The position numbers and the translations under genes were made by a program. Of a stretch of DNA of 64,000 bases, positions 8,450 through 17,700 are shown one piece after another. The stretch lies in assembly GCA_041398605.1 (NCBI GenBank), contig JAWKUK010000005.1:1-64000 (forward strand), written 5' to 3'. Within the stretch, counting starts at the first letter, position 1; each line of letters starts with the position of its first letter. The notes under the pieces were generated by a model. It made no database searches. It was not told the DNA's origin and saw only the letters and a list, made by a program, of their open reading frames with translations. This DNA comes from JAWKUK01 sp041398605 (GTDB taxonomy: Bacteria > Planctomycetota > UBA1135 > GCA-002686595).

Positions 8450-9798
8450 CCGACCTCTTCACGCATGAAGGCGGAGACGCCGACACAGGCGACCCGCGCA
8501 CGGACCCGCTCGCTTGGGCGCCGCACGACGCGCCGCTCGCGGATCGCGTGCGCCCGCGGACCCTCGCGGAGTTCGAGGGCCAAACGAAGCTCGTCGGCGA
8601 GGGCAAGGTGCTCCGGCGCGCCCTCGACGACGGCGCCTCACAGAGCCTCGTCCTTTGGGGCCCGCCGGGCGTCGGGAAGACGACGCTCGCCCGCCTCGTG
8701 GCGGCGGCGACGGGCGCGCGCTTCGAGCCGTTCTCCGCCGTGATGTCGGGCGTCAAGGAGGCCCGCGCGGTGATGCTGGAGGCTGAACAGCGCCGCCGGC
8801 GCGAGGGCACGCGCACGCTGTTGTTCGTCGATGAGATCCACCGCTTCAACAAGGCGCAGCAAGACGCATTCCTGCCCTTCGTCGAGCGCGGCGATGTCCT
8901 GCTCGTGGGCGCGACGACCGAGAACCCCTCGTTCGAGGTCAATGCCGCGTTGCTCTCACGCTGCCGCGTGCTGCGCCTCGAGCCGCTGGAGCCGCCTGAG
9001 GTCGTGCGTGTCCTGCGGCGCGCGATCGAGCACCCAAGGGGCCTCGCGGGCCGCCTTTCGATCGATGACCAGCAGCTGCTGCGCGTCGCGCATGCTGCGG
9101 ACGGCGACGCGCGGCGCGCCCTGACGCTCTTGGAGTCCGTCGCCGGGCTCGCCTTGGTCGGCGGCGTCGTCGATGACGCGGTGCTCGCCGGCGCGCTCGA
9201 GGGCAAGGCCGTCCGCTACGACAAGTCGGGCGAAGAGCACTACGACCTCATCAGCGCGCTCCACAAGAGCGTCCGGAACTCGGACGCGGATGCGGCGCTC
9301 TATTGGTTGGCGCGCATGTTCGAGGGCGGCGAGGACCGCCGCTACCTCGCCCGCCGCCTCGTGCGAATCGCGATCGAGGACATCGGCATCGCCGACCCCT
9401 TTGCCTTGCGGGTCGCGTTGGACGGCGCCGAGGCGTACGAGCGCCTCGGGACCCCGGAGGGCGAGCTCGCCCTCGCCCAGGCCGCCGTCTACCTGGCCCG
9501 CGCGCCCAAGTCGAACGCGGTCTATGTCGGCCTCGCCGCGGCCGTGCGTGACGTGCACGCGACGAGCGCCGACCCCGTGCCGTTGCACCTGCGGAACGCG
9601 CCGACGGCCTTGATGAAGGCGGAGGGCTTTGGGCGCGGATATCGCTATGCGCACGACGATCCAGCCGCCGCGCAGGAGATGGAGTGCCTCCCGCCGGCGC
9701 TGCGCGGGAGGCGCTATTTGGGCTCTGGGGGCCGTTCTCAACCGTCTCCTGGCGCGTCGGATCTGCGCTCTGGACCCCGTTCGAGCCCCAAGGGTTGA
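8446..9798 (+). CDS. rarA: Replication-associated recombination protein RarA (MgsA)
   Basis: 450-residue AAA+ ATPase of the clamp-loader class that acts at stalled replication forks. After an N-terminal leader comes PLADRVRPRTLAEFEGQ, then Walker A GPPGVGKTTLA, Walker B LLFVDEIHRFNKAQQD, sensor 1 GATTENPSFEVN and the C-terminal helical domain (KSVRNSDADAALYWLARM, RRLVRIAIEDIG). Length and order fit the family. The last roughly 25 residues after the conserved end are low-complexity and probably a lineage extension. Translation is coupled to the TrmH gene through an ATGA overlap. Confidence 0.95.
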   Translation: MTDLFTHEGGDADTGDPRTDPLAWAPHDAPLADRVRPRTLAEFEGQTKLVGEGKVLRRALDDGASQSLVLWGPPGVGKTTLARLVAAATGARFEPFSAVMSGVKEARAVMLEAEQRRRREGTRTLLFVDEIHRFNKAQQDAFLPFVERGDVLLVGATTENPSFEVNAALLSRCRVLRLEPLEPPEVVRVLRRAIEHPRGLAGRLSIDDQQLLRVAHAADGDARRALTLLESVAGLALVGGVVDDAVLAGALEGKAVRYDKSGEEHYDLISALHKSVRNSDADAALYWLARMFEGGEDRRYLARRLVRIAIEDIGIADPFALRVALDGAEAYERLGTPEGELALAQAAVYLARAPKSNAVYVGLAAAVRDVHATSADPVPLHLRNAPTALMKAEGFGRGYRYAHDDPAAAQEMECLPPALRGRRYLGSGGRSQPSPGASDLRSGPRSSPKG

Positions 9799-9988
9799 CC
9801 GCGAGTTCCCGAATAGACGTTGAATTCGCGCGAGAATCCGCTTGTTCCAGCGCGCGCGCCTCTCTACAAACACGCTCGTTCCGCGTTTCCGACGCTGAAC
9901 GACGTTGCGGCGGCTCGTTGCCGTCGCTCCGTGACGCAAGCAAAGAGGCCGCGGGGCATGTGCGCCGCGGCCTCGAGCTTTGGGCGTC

Positions 9989-10043
9989 GCGGCGCCCCTG
10001 CGGCGCCCCTGCGGCGCCCCTGCGGCGCCCCTGCGACGCCCCT
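9989..10043. repeat. Tandem 11-bp repeat, 5 copies
   Basis: Five contiguous copies of gcggcgcccct at 9989, 10000, 10011, 10022 and 10033; the first four are perfect and the last has one change (gcgacgcccct). It lies between the convergent rarA and Usp genes, about 30 bases past the Usp stop. No coding role is seen, and slippage is the likely origin. Confidence 0.9.
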
Positions 10044-10075
10044 ATAGCGTGCCCTGCTGCGTGCCCTGCGGGCGC

Positions 10076-10978
10076 TCAGTCCTCGAAGCGCCCGTGCGCG
10101 CGGACTGCCAAGACCGGCCCCTGCGCGTGCTTCAGGACCGCCGCAGCGACGCCGCCGAGCAGCGCTGCCGCGAGCCCCGTGCGGCCGTGCGTGCCCATGA
10201 CCACGAGGTCACGCGGCCCCTGTTCGTCCTGAATGACGCTCGCCGGATCGCCGTCGAGGAACCGGTGGTCCAAGGCCACGCCGCGCGCGTCGAGGGCTGC
10301 GACGGACGCCTCGAACCGCTCGCGCAGGGCGGTGCGTTGCTGCTCGATCACGTACATGGGCATCAAGACCTCGCTGCCATCGGGCGAGGGATACGCGAAG
10401 TCCGGGGGCGAATAGGCCTGCAGCAACGTCAAGCCGACGCCATGCTGGCGCGCAAACTCCAGGCCAAGCGCGAGGCCACGCGCGCTCTCGTCCGAGCCGT
10501 CGTACGGCACGATCACCCGCGCCAGCGGCTCAGGCGCGCGCGGCTGCATCCATACGTCGCAGCGTGTCGCCGCCAGCACGGCGCGGGTCGTGCGTCCGAA
10601 GTCGAGCGGGCCGTCCTTGCGGTGCGGGCCCAGCACCAAGAGGTCCGCCTTGCGCGCCCGTGCGACCTCGGCGATCGCGCTCGCGGCGCTGCCGGGGAAC
10701 ACGGCGAGCTCGACGCCCTCGGACGTCGCCCCCAGGCGCCGCTCGAGGCGCGCCGCGAGGTCCCGTTCGACCCGCTCGCATGCGCCGGTGCGCATCAGCT
10801 CGATCTCGTCGGGCCGCCCGGCGATGTCCTTCGGCGCAGGCAGGTCGAGGCCGTGGACGACGATCACTGTCGCTTGAAACCGCTCGTGCAGTCCCAGGGC
10901 GGCCTCCAACGCAATGTCGCCGCCGTCGCGGCCATCGTGGCCGACGACGACGACTTTGGGGATGTGGCTCTGGCTCAT
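10076..10978 (-). CDS. Tandem universal stress protein (two Usp domains)
   Basis: 300-residue cytoplasmic protein made of two Usp folds. The first starts KVVVVGHDGRDGGDIAL, and the second starts RVIVPYDGSDESARGLALG and ends with DLVVMGTHGRTGLAAALLGG, the G-x2-G-x9-G-type ATP-binding loop. The first domain has a weaker loop (LLVLGPHRKDGPLDFGRTT), suggesting that only the second binds nucleotide well. The ATG at 10978 is preferred to one at 11014 because GAGG lies a few bases upstream and the domain begins a few residues in. Typically a stress or energy-limitation effector; the partner is unknown. Confidence 0.92.
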   Translation of the reverse strand: MSQSHIPKVVVVGHDGRDGGDIALEAALGLHERFQATVIVVHGLDLPAPKDIAGRPDEIELMRTGACERVERDLAARLERRLGATSEGVELAVFPGSAASAIAEVARARKADLLVLGPHRKDGPLDFGRTTRAVLAATRCDVWMQPRAPEPLARVIVPYDGSDESARGLALGLEFARQHGVGLTLLQAYSPPDFAYPSPDGSEVLMPMYVIEQQRTALRERFEASVAALDARGVALDHRFLDGDPASVIQDEQGPRDLVVMGTHGRTGLAAALLGGVAAAVLKHAQGPVLAVRAHGRFED

Positions 10979-11064
10979 GGCCCCATCCTCGTCTCGATCC
11001 CCGCCAGGTGCCATCCGGATTCCGGTGGCTCTTGTGCGTAGCGGCGTGTTACGAAGCGCGCGGC

Positions 11065-12231
11065 ATGGGTGAGCCGTTCAAGAACCTCCTCGGGCCCCGC
11101 GAGGTCCGGGCCGCGGCGCTGTATCTCTCCCGGCCCACCCCGCGCCGCCACTTCGACCCCGCCCGCTTCGAAGCGCTGGCATTGGACGGCCTCGAGCGGC
11201 TTGAGCTGAAGGCGCGCGCCGAGCACATCGCGAGCGCATTGGAGGCCACGTTGCCGGCGGAGTTCGCGCGCGCCGCGGCGCGCATCGAGGCCGCGCTCGC
11301 GCCCCCGGCCCCCGCCACCGCGGACGCGCCGCCCGCGCTCGGAGACCAGGGCCTCGCGGGCTGGATCGTGTGGCCGCTCGGGGAGTATGTCGCGCGCCGC
11401 GGGCTCTCGGAGCCGACGCGCGCGCTGCGCGTGCTGCACGCGCTCACGCAGCGCTTTACGGCGGAGTGGGCGCTGCGGCCGTTCCTCGAAGCGCACCCAG
11501 AGGAGACCTTCGCGACGCTGCGTGTCTGGGCCGGCGACCCGAGCGCGCAGGTCCGGCGCCTCGTGAGCGAGGGCTCCCGCCCGCGCCTCCCATGGGGGCG
11601 CCGCCTCGCTGGATTGGTCGCCGATCCGACGCCGACCTTGCCGCTCCTGGCGGCGCTGCAGGACGACCCGTCTGCCTACGTGCGCCGCAGCGTCGCCAAC
11701 CACTTGAACGACATCGCGCAGGACCACCCTGAGGTCGTCGCGGGTTGGCTCGAGGCGCACCTCCCGGACGCGCCGGCGGCGCGGCGCGCGCTGCTGCGCC
11801 ACGCGAGCCGCTCGTTGATCAAGCGCGGTGACACGCGGGCGCTGCGCGCGTTTGGGCTCGGGGCGGCGCTCCGCGGCGCAGCGCGCCTCGTCATCGAGCC
11901 ACCGAAGATCACCCTCGGCGCGAGCGTCACGTTGCACGTCACGCTCGCTTCGAGCGCGCGCAAGGCCCAGGACCTCGTCCTCGACTACGTCGTGCACCAC
12001 GTGAAGGCCAACGGTGGCACGAGCCCTAAGGTGTTCAAGGGGTGGACGCGCACGCTCGGCGCGCGCGAGTCCCTCAGCCTCTCGAAGCGCCACGCCGTCC
12101 GTCCGATCTCGACCCGCAAGTACTACCCGGGGCGGCATCGGGTCGCGCTGCAGGCGAATGGCAAGGTCGTCTGTGAGGCGGAGTTCGAGCTCGAGATGCC
12201 TGACGGCCGCCAGGCCGCTGGACGCGCCTGA
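11065..12231 (+). CDS. AlkC-like DNA alkylation repair protein (HEAT-like repeats)
   Basis: 388 residues. The N-terminal FDPARFEALALDGLERLELK followed by RAEHIASALEATLP is typical of AlkC-family 3-methyladenine glycosylases. The alpha-helical repeat part contains VRRSVANHLNDIAQDHPEVV and LLRHASRSLIKRGDTRAL, again the AlkC pattern. AlkC excises N3-alkylated purines and wraps DNA with HEAT-like repeats plus a C-terminal Ig-like domain. Here residues after about 275 (ITLGASVTLHVTLASSARKA onward) look like such a beta-rich domain. The ATG at 11065 is chosen over a much longer frame beginning at 10564, which overlaps the divergent Usp gene and is arginine-rich noise. Confidence 0.82.
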   Translation: MGEPFKNLLGPREVRAAALYLSRPTPRRHFDPARFEALALDGLERLELKARAEHIASALEATLPAEFARAAARIEAALAPPAPATADAPPALGDQGLAGWIVWPLGEYVARRGLSEPTRALRVLHALTQRFTAEWALRPFLEAHPEETFATLRVWAGDPSAQVRRLVSEGSRPRLPWGRRLAGLVADPTPTLPLLAALQDDPSAYVRRSVANHLNDIAQDHPEVVAGWLEAHLPDAPAARRALLRHASRSLIKRGDTRALRAFGLGAALRGAARLVIEPPKITLGASVTLHVTLASSARKAQDLVLDYVVHHVKANGGTSPKVFKGWTRTLGARESLSLSKRHAVRPISTRKYYPGRHRVALQANGKVVCEAEFELEMPDGRQAAGRA

Positions 12232-12246
12232 GAGACCCCTCCCGCC

Positions 12247-12305
12247 GCGACAGGGGCTCGTTGCGACAGGGGATCGTTGAGACAGGCGATCGTTGCGACG
12301 GATCG
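12247..12305. repeat. Tandem 16-bp repeat, about 3.5 copies
   Basis: Copies begin at 12247 (gcgacaggggctcgtt), 12263 (gcgacaggggatcgtt), 12279 (gagacaggcgatcgtt) and a partial at 12295. It fills the short gap between the AlkC-like gene and the GNAT gene, just past the stop codon. No function is evident. Confidence 0.85.
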
Positions 12306-12361
12306 AATCCACGCGCGGGTCGCGGGCACGGGGCCGCGCTCTGCGTCAGAATGGTCGGGCG

Positions 12362-13309
12362 ATGCCGCTACCTCCCCGCGCCGAACTGCGCCGCGATCTC
12401 GCGCGGATGGACCCGGTCCGCCAGAAGCTCGTCGGCGGCGTCTTGGCCGTGATGTTCACGCAGCCCGAGCGAGTGCGCGACCGCGATTGGATCGTCGAGC
12501 AGTTCACGCAGGTCACGTTGCTCGCCGCAGACGCGGGGGAATTGGGCGCCGACTTCGAGGCCGCCCAGCGCGCCCAAGACGGCGGCTCTGCCGCGCTCCA
12601 GGTCGTGCAGCGCTTCGTGCGCGACAACGTGGACCAGGTCCTCAACGCCTGCTTCGCGCTCTTCTTGCACGTCGCGGACGACCTCCGGGGCCGCGCTGCG
12701 ACGAGCCTCGGTGCGCACGACCAGGTGCTGCAAGCGCTGTCGTACTTCGACCCACGTGACGCGTCCGACGATGCGCTGCGCATCGAGACGGCGCGCCTCC
12801 GGCTGCGCGCGTGGCGCGCGTCCGACATCGATGACCTCGCCGCGCTGTGCGCCGACCCGGCGGTCATGCGGCACTTTCCGAGCGCCCTCAGCCGCGCGGA
12901 GAGCGAGCGCACCCTGGCGCGGCTGCAGGCCCACGACGCCGAGCACGGCTTTTGCTACTTCGCCACCGAGCGGCGCGACACGGGCGCGTTCATCGGCTTC
13001 ATAGGCCTCATGCGCCAGGACCTCTCGCCCGCGCTCGCCCCCTGCGTCGACATCGGCTGGCGCCTCCGGCCCGAAGCGTGGGGACAGGGCTACGCGTTGG
13101 AGGGCGCGCAGGCCGTCTTGCACTTCGCCTTCGAGGTGCACGAGCTCCCCGCGGTCCACGCGATCGCGCCGCTCGTCAACACGCCCTCGCTGCGTGTCAT
13201 GGAGCGCCTCGGGATGACGCGCCTCGCGGACTTCGAGCACCCAGCGCTCGCGGCGTCCCCGACCCTGCAGCGCTGCGCGCACTACCGCAGCGACCGCGAG
13301 ACGACCTAG
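12362..13309 (+). CDS. GNAT N-acetyltransferase with extra N-terminal helical domain
   Basis: 315 residues. The C-terminal half (about 145-310) is a RimJ/RimL-type GNAT domain: ETARLRLRAWRASDIDDLA at the start, FIGFIGLM, DIGWRLRPEAWGQGYALEGA (acetyl-CoA pyrophosphate loop) and NTPSLRVMERLGM. The first roughly 140 residues are helical (DPVRQKLVGGVLAVMFTQPE onward) and unlike the usual short N-termini of the family, so this looks like a fusion. The acetyl acceptor is unknown; small-molecule amines or ribosomal-protein N-termini are both possible. The ATG at 12362 is preferred over 12293, which lies inside the repeat tract. Confidence 0.8.
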   Translation: MPLPPRAELRRDLARMDPVRQKLVGGVLAVMFTQPERVRDRDWIVEQFTQVTLLAADAGELGADFEAAQRAQDGGSAALQVVQRFVRDNVDQVLNACFALFLHVADDLRGRAATSLGAHDQVLQALSYFDPRDASDDALRIETARLRLRAWRASDIDDLAALCADPAVMRHFPSALSRAESERTLARLQAHDAEHGFCYFATERRDTGAFIGFIGLMRQDLSPALAPCVDIGWRLRPEAWGQGYALEGAQAVLHFAFEVHELPAVHAIAPLVNTPSLRVMERLGMTRLADFEHPALAASPTLQRCAHYRSDRETT

Positions 13310-13599
13310 ACGCCCGCACCGCGCTGTGATCGAGCCCTGTGCGGCAGGCGCTGAGGCGTGACGCGTGGGCGAGGTCGCGATCCGCGACAACCTGGTCGTT
13401 TCGGGCGGTTCCGGGCGGGAGCGCGCGAGATCGTGTACTATGCTCGGGCTTAGGATTCAGTCGCCGCCCCCGATGGTCGATGGACCGAGGGACGGCCTTG
13501 GGCGCGCGGCGCCCGGGAGCGCTGGCGCGCGCTCCCGTGGGGCTCCCGGCCGGTTGGGCTGGCGGTCTCCCTTCATCGACCCTTGAACGAGGTACTCCC

Positions 13600-13800
13600 C
13601 TGGCACGTAGACAATCACCGCAAACGTTCGAGAAGCGTCGTCGCGAGCGCGATAAGAAGCTCAAGAAAGAGGCCAAGCAGCAGGCCCGCATCTGGCGCAA
13701 CTCTGAGAAGCGCGACGCCAAGCTCCAGGAGGAAGACCCCGAGGCGTATCGGGCCATGATGGAGCAGCGGCGCAAAGACGAAGAGGCCTGGTACTACTGA
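13600..13800 (+). CDS. Small basic conserved protein, probable CTG start
   Basis: 66 residues, strongly charged: ARRQSPQTFEKRRRERDKK, then KEAKQQARIWRNSEKRDAK and a C-terminal EEDPEAYRAMMEQRRKDEE. It resembles short SPQTF-x-KR-type proteins I recall from planctomycetes and other phyla, probably helical and perhaps RNA- or ribosome-associated, which is inference. No ATG, GTG or TTG lies in frame near the conserved start. A CTG at 13600 is preceded by GAGG (13589-13592) at 7 bases, so CTG initiation is the simplest reading. A weak -10-like TACTAT at 13436-13441 would give a leader of about 150 bases. A hairpin terminator follows at 13888. Confidence 0.7.
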   Translation: MARRQSPQTFEKRRRERDKKLKKEAKQQARIWRNSEKRDAKLQEEDPEAYRAMMEQRRKDEEAWYY

Positions 13801-13887
13801 GGCGCCGGCCGCACCGTGCGGCAAGGCAGCTCGGCCCGGGCTGTGGACCAGCGAGGCTGGCCCCAGGATCCGTGGCCGTCCAGGCGG

Positions 13888-13908
13888 GGGCCCACTTGTG
13901 GTGGGCCC
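13888..13908. terminator. Hairpin terminator between convergent genes
   Basis: Perfect 8-bp stem GGGCCCAC / GTGGGCCC (13888-13895 and 13901-13908) with a 5-base loop. It sits between the small basic gene (plus) and pdxH (minus), so it could serve both strands. There is no clear T-tract. Confidence 0.6.
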
Positions 13909-13950
13909 TGCGTCATTTCAGGAGCGGGTCCGCCGTCGCGGATGGACGGC

Positions 13951-14592
13951 CTACGGCGCCAGCCGTGTCCGTGCCCAGCCGCCGCGCTCCTGGCGGGTGT
14001 AGACGACCCGATCGTGCAGGCGGCTCGGACGGCCCTGCCAGAACTCCCAGCGCGTCGGCGCGAGGACGTAGCCGCCCCAGTGCGGCGGGCGCGGCACGTG
14101 CTCGCCCCAGCGCGCTTCGGCCTCTCGGAAGCGGCGCAGCAGCTCCTCGCGATCCGCCAGCGGCTCGCTCTGCGGGGAGGCCCAAGCGCCGACGCGGCTG
14201 TCCCGCGGCCGCGACGCGAAGTAAGCGTCGGACTCGGCGGCGGGGAGCTGCGCGACCGTGCCCTCGACCCGGGCTTGTCGGTGGAAGCGCGGCCAGTAGA
14301 AGGTCGCTGCGGCGCGAGGGTTGCTCGCGAGCTCGCGCCCCTTCCGGCTGTCCTGGTTTGTATAGAACGCGAGGCCGCGCTCATCGAGCCCACGCAGCAG
14401 CAGGATCCGCGCCGCAGGAGCGCCGTCCGGCGTCGCGGTCGAGAGCGTCATCGCGTGCGGCTCGATGTCACCGGCTGCGAGCGACTCGTGCACCCAAGCC
14501 CGCAGCAGGTCGCGGGGCTCCTCGGGCACGGTCCCGACGTCGAGGCCCTCGCTGTCGTAGTCGATGCGCAGCTCGCTGAACTCGTCGGCCAT
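13951..14592 (-). CDS. pdxH: Pyridoxamine 5'-phosphate oxidase
   Basis: 213-residue FMN enzyme that oxidises pyridoxine/pyridoxamine phosphate to pyridoxal phosphate in the cytoplasm. Family marks in order: EPHAMTLSTATPDGAPAARI, LLLRGLDERGLAFYTN, SRKGRELASNPRAAATFYW, ARVEGTVAQLP, FASRPRDSRVGAWAS, and the C-terminal RWEFWQGRPSRLHDR with the terminal RLAP. Length and end are typical. The start ATG at 14592 follows an intergenic stretch shared with the divergent DUF2339 gene. Confidence 0.96.
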   Translation of the reverse strand: MADEFSELRIDYDSEGLDVGTVPEEPRDLLRAWVHESLAAGDIEPHAMTLSTATPDGAPAARILLLRGLDERGLAFYTNQDSRKGRELASNPRAAATFYWPRFHRQARVEGTVAQLPAAESDAYFASRPRDSRVGAWASPQSEPLADREELLRRFREAEARWGEHVPRPPHWGGYVLAPTRWEFWQGRPSRLHDRVVYTRQERGGWARTRLAP

Positions 14593-14713
14593 GGGCGCAA
14601 ATTAACGTACCGGCGCCCATCGCGAGCGAGCCCCGGGTCGATTCGCGCGGCGAATCGGTCGATCGCGCGGTTGTGTCTGGACGGTCGCTGCGCAGCCTGT
14701 GACAACGTGTGCC

Positions 14714-17700
14714 ATGGACATGCTCCTCGTCCTCGCGGCGATCTTTCTGTTCGTCTCGCCGCTGGTGGCGCTCGTTTGGCTGGCGAGCCTGGCCGCGCGT
14801 CAGCGGCGCTTCGACGCAGAGCTGCACACGCTGCGAGCGGAGGTCGCGCGGCTCTCGCGGGGCGCTTCGCTGCTGCCGCCCGAAGCGGCGTCGCATGAGC
14901 GCAGCCCAAGGACCTCGACCCCTGGTCCCACGCCCACCGCGGCCTCGGTCGCCGCGGCGATCGTCGCCCAAGGTCCGAAGCGCGAGGACGTCCTGGTGGA
15001 GCTCGACGAGCCTGCGCGCGATGAGCGGTCCCCGCTGCGCGAGGAGTCCCCGCTGCGCGAGGAGCCCCCGCCGCGCGAAGAGCCCCCGCTGCGCGAAGAG
15101 CCCCCGCCGCGCCCGAGGGCCGCGTCGCCCGGCGCGCCAGGCACGCCGGAGCGCCCCCCGCGCCGCGCTGCGGCGACCCCAACCCCGTCGACGTCGCCGC
15201 CTCCCCTCGCAGCGCTCCCTGCGACGCCGGCGCCCGGCATCGACTGGGAGCGCTGGCTCGGCGTGCGCGGCGCTGCCGTCGTCGGCGGCGTCGCGCTGGC
15301 GCTGTCCGGCCTCTTCTTCGTGCAGCTCGCGATCCAGCGCGGGTGGATCGGGCCCGCGCTGCGCGACGGGCTCGCCGTCACGGCCGGCGCGCTCGGCCTC
15401 GCGTCCCATGGCGCGCTTCGGCGGCGCGGCTATCAGATCCAGGCGGACGCGGGCGCTGGCGCGGGCGTCATCCTCGTCTACCTCGGCGCGTGGGCGGCGG
15501 CGCGGCTGCACGACCTCGTGCCGATGTGGGCGAGCCTCGCCGTCATGGTCGCGGCGACCACGATCGCCGGTCGCGCCGCGCTGCGCGCGAAGGCGCCCGT
15601 CCTCGCCGCGTTTGCGCTCGTCGGGGGCTTTGCGACGCCCGTGCTGCTCGACGTCGGCGCGCGCTCGACGGGCGCGCTGTTCACTTACCTCGCGGTGCTC
15701 AATGTCGGCGCGCTCGCAGCCGGGCGGCGCCGCGGCTGGGCGTGGGTGCCGCGCGTCGCCGTCGCGCTCAGCGCGCTCGTGCAGCTCGCTTGGTACGTGC
15801 CGGCGATCTTGCTGGGGCAGGCCTCGGACTTGCCGCGCTTCGGCGCGCTCGCCGCGGTCGGCAGCGTCGCGTTGGTCTACATGGTCGCCGCGGGCAGGTC
15901 CCAGGCGTCGCACGCGGCGAGCAGTGTCGACGAGGCCTCCGGCGCTCGATCGCCAGGGGCCGCGTCGAGCTCGGGCGCAGCCGCGCCGCCGACGCTGCTC
16001 CTGGCGCTCGTCGTACAGGTCATCTTCGCCATCGACCTCGGACGGACGTTGTCCCTCGATGCGTCGATCCTGCCCGTCGGGGGGATGGCGTTGCTCCTGG
16101 CCGTCTTTGCCACAGTGCTCGCGCGCGGCTTCGGGTCGGCGGCGCTGACATGGACGGGCGCGGCGGGCGCGTTTGCGTTGCTCGCGTCGTGGGCGCTGAT
16201 GCACCCGGCGCGCTTGCGCGGCGATGAAGCGCAGTTCACGCGGCTCCTGTACGAATACAGCGCAGCGGCGATGGGCCTCGCGCTCGTGTCGGCGCTCGTC
16301 GAGCGCCGCGCGCTCCGCGGGGTGACGCGGCCAGAGCGCGGCGCCGCGCCTGCGGCCGCCTCCATGGCCGCCGGCCTCCTCGTCGCGCTGCTCGTCCTCG
16401 TCTTCGGCCAGCGTGCTTGGGGCAACCCGTGGCTCGTCGCGGCCGTCACGGGAGGGCTCGGCGCGGTCACGCTCAGCGGCGTCGGTCGCGACGCGGGGCG
16501 ACGCCTGGCCCTGCCGATCGGGCTGTTGATGGGCGTCGCGAGCAGCGCCATGGTCAGCCCGCACCGCGGCGCCATGTTGGTCCAGGGGCTCCCGCTTGGG
16601 GGCCAATCCGCGCTGGCGTCCATCGCGTTGGTGGCGCTCGTCGCGCTCGTGTCGTCGCGCTCGCGGCGCGCGGGCCTGGCCGGCGCCGGAGCCGCGGCGA
16701 CGGCGCTCTTCGTCGTGCACGTCCAGCGCGTTGGCTTCGGCCCGCGCGGCGATATGCCGTACGCCTTTGTCGCGCTCGCTGCGCTGGGATCGCTCGCGCT
16801 CGCGCGCGCTCAGCGCGGGGAGGGCGCGCTGGCCCCGCCCGCGGGACCGCGGGCGGGCCACGCGCCCGAGGCCTCCGTTGCGTCAGGTCTCGCCGGGTCT
16901 GGCCTCGCCGTGCTTGGCCCTGCCGTGCTTGGCCCTGCCGTGCTTGGCCCTGCCGTGCTTGGCCCTGCCGGGCTTGGCCCTGCCGTGCTTGGCCCCGCCG
17001 GGCTTGGCCTCGCCGGGTCTGTCGGCGCGTTGCTCCTGTCGCTTGCCACAGGGGTCGGCGCGCTCGGGTGGCTCGCGAGCCTCCAGCGCGCCGAGGGGCA
17101 CGCGCCGCTCAGCGCGTGGTGCGCGCTGGTCATCGGGCTCGGCGCGCCGGCGCTCGCGTTCGCCGCGAGGCGGCGCGCTGCGGGCAGCGCACCGCACGCG
17201 GGCTCGATGCCCGGCCCGGGCGCGCAGCGCGGCTACGCGGCGCCGCCGCGTTTGGCGCGGGTCGCGCTGTGGTCCCTCGCTGCGCCGCCGCTCGTCGCGC
17301 ATACGCGCATCGCTGCGCTCGCCCTCGTGAACATGGGGGCGCCAGGCGGGCGCGCGCTCGGCCTTGCCGTCGCGGCCCTGCCCCTTGCGGCGGCGGCGTT
17401 GGTCGCGCGCGCGCGCCAGCACACCTACCTGGCCGCGACTACCTCGGCGCTGGCCGCGTCGCTCTTGGCGTTCTCGCTGTCACACTGGCTGGGCGTTCAC
17501 CCCGGGTTCGTCGGCCTCGGCTTGAGCGCGGGGCTGGCGGCGCTCGTTGGGCACCGAATGGCCTGCCAGGACGTTGCTCGCGCCGGCGCGATCGCGGCCC
17601 TCACGGCGGCGCTCGGCTACGTCCAAGCGGCGCTCCAGGGGCGCACGTTCGCCCACGAAGCGAGCCTCTTCGCCCCGCGGCTCGCGCTGGTCTCTGTCGC

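Noticed and set aside
9989..10043. Possible CRISPR array
   Set aside because: Units are 11 bp and contiguous without spacers, so it is a simple tandem repeat. The other arrays are also spacer-free, and no cas genes are present.
14468..16861. Very long minus-strand open frame (797 codons) opposite the DUF2339 gene
   Set aside because: Arginine-rich composition without motifs, antisense to a clear membrane protein. Such frames are expected in GC-rich DNA. Similar cases at 22485-24188 (minus), 25084-27600 (plus) and 58069-59319 (plus) are rejected for the same reason.
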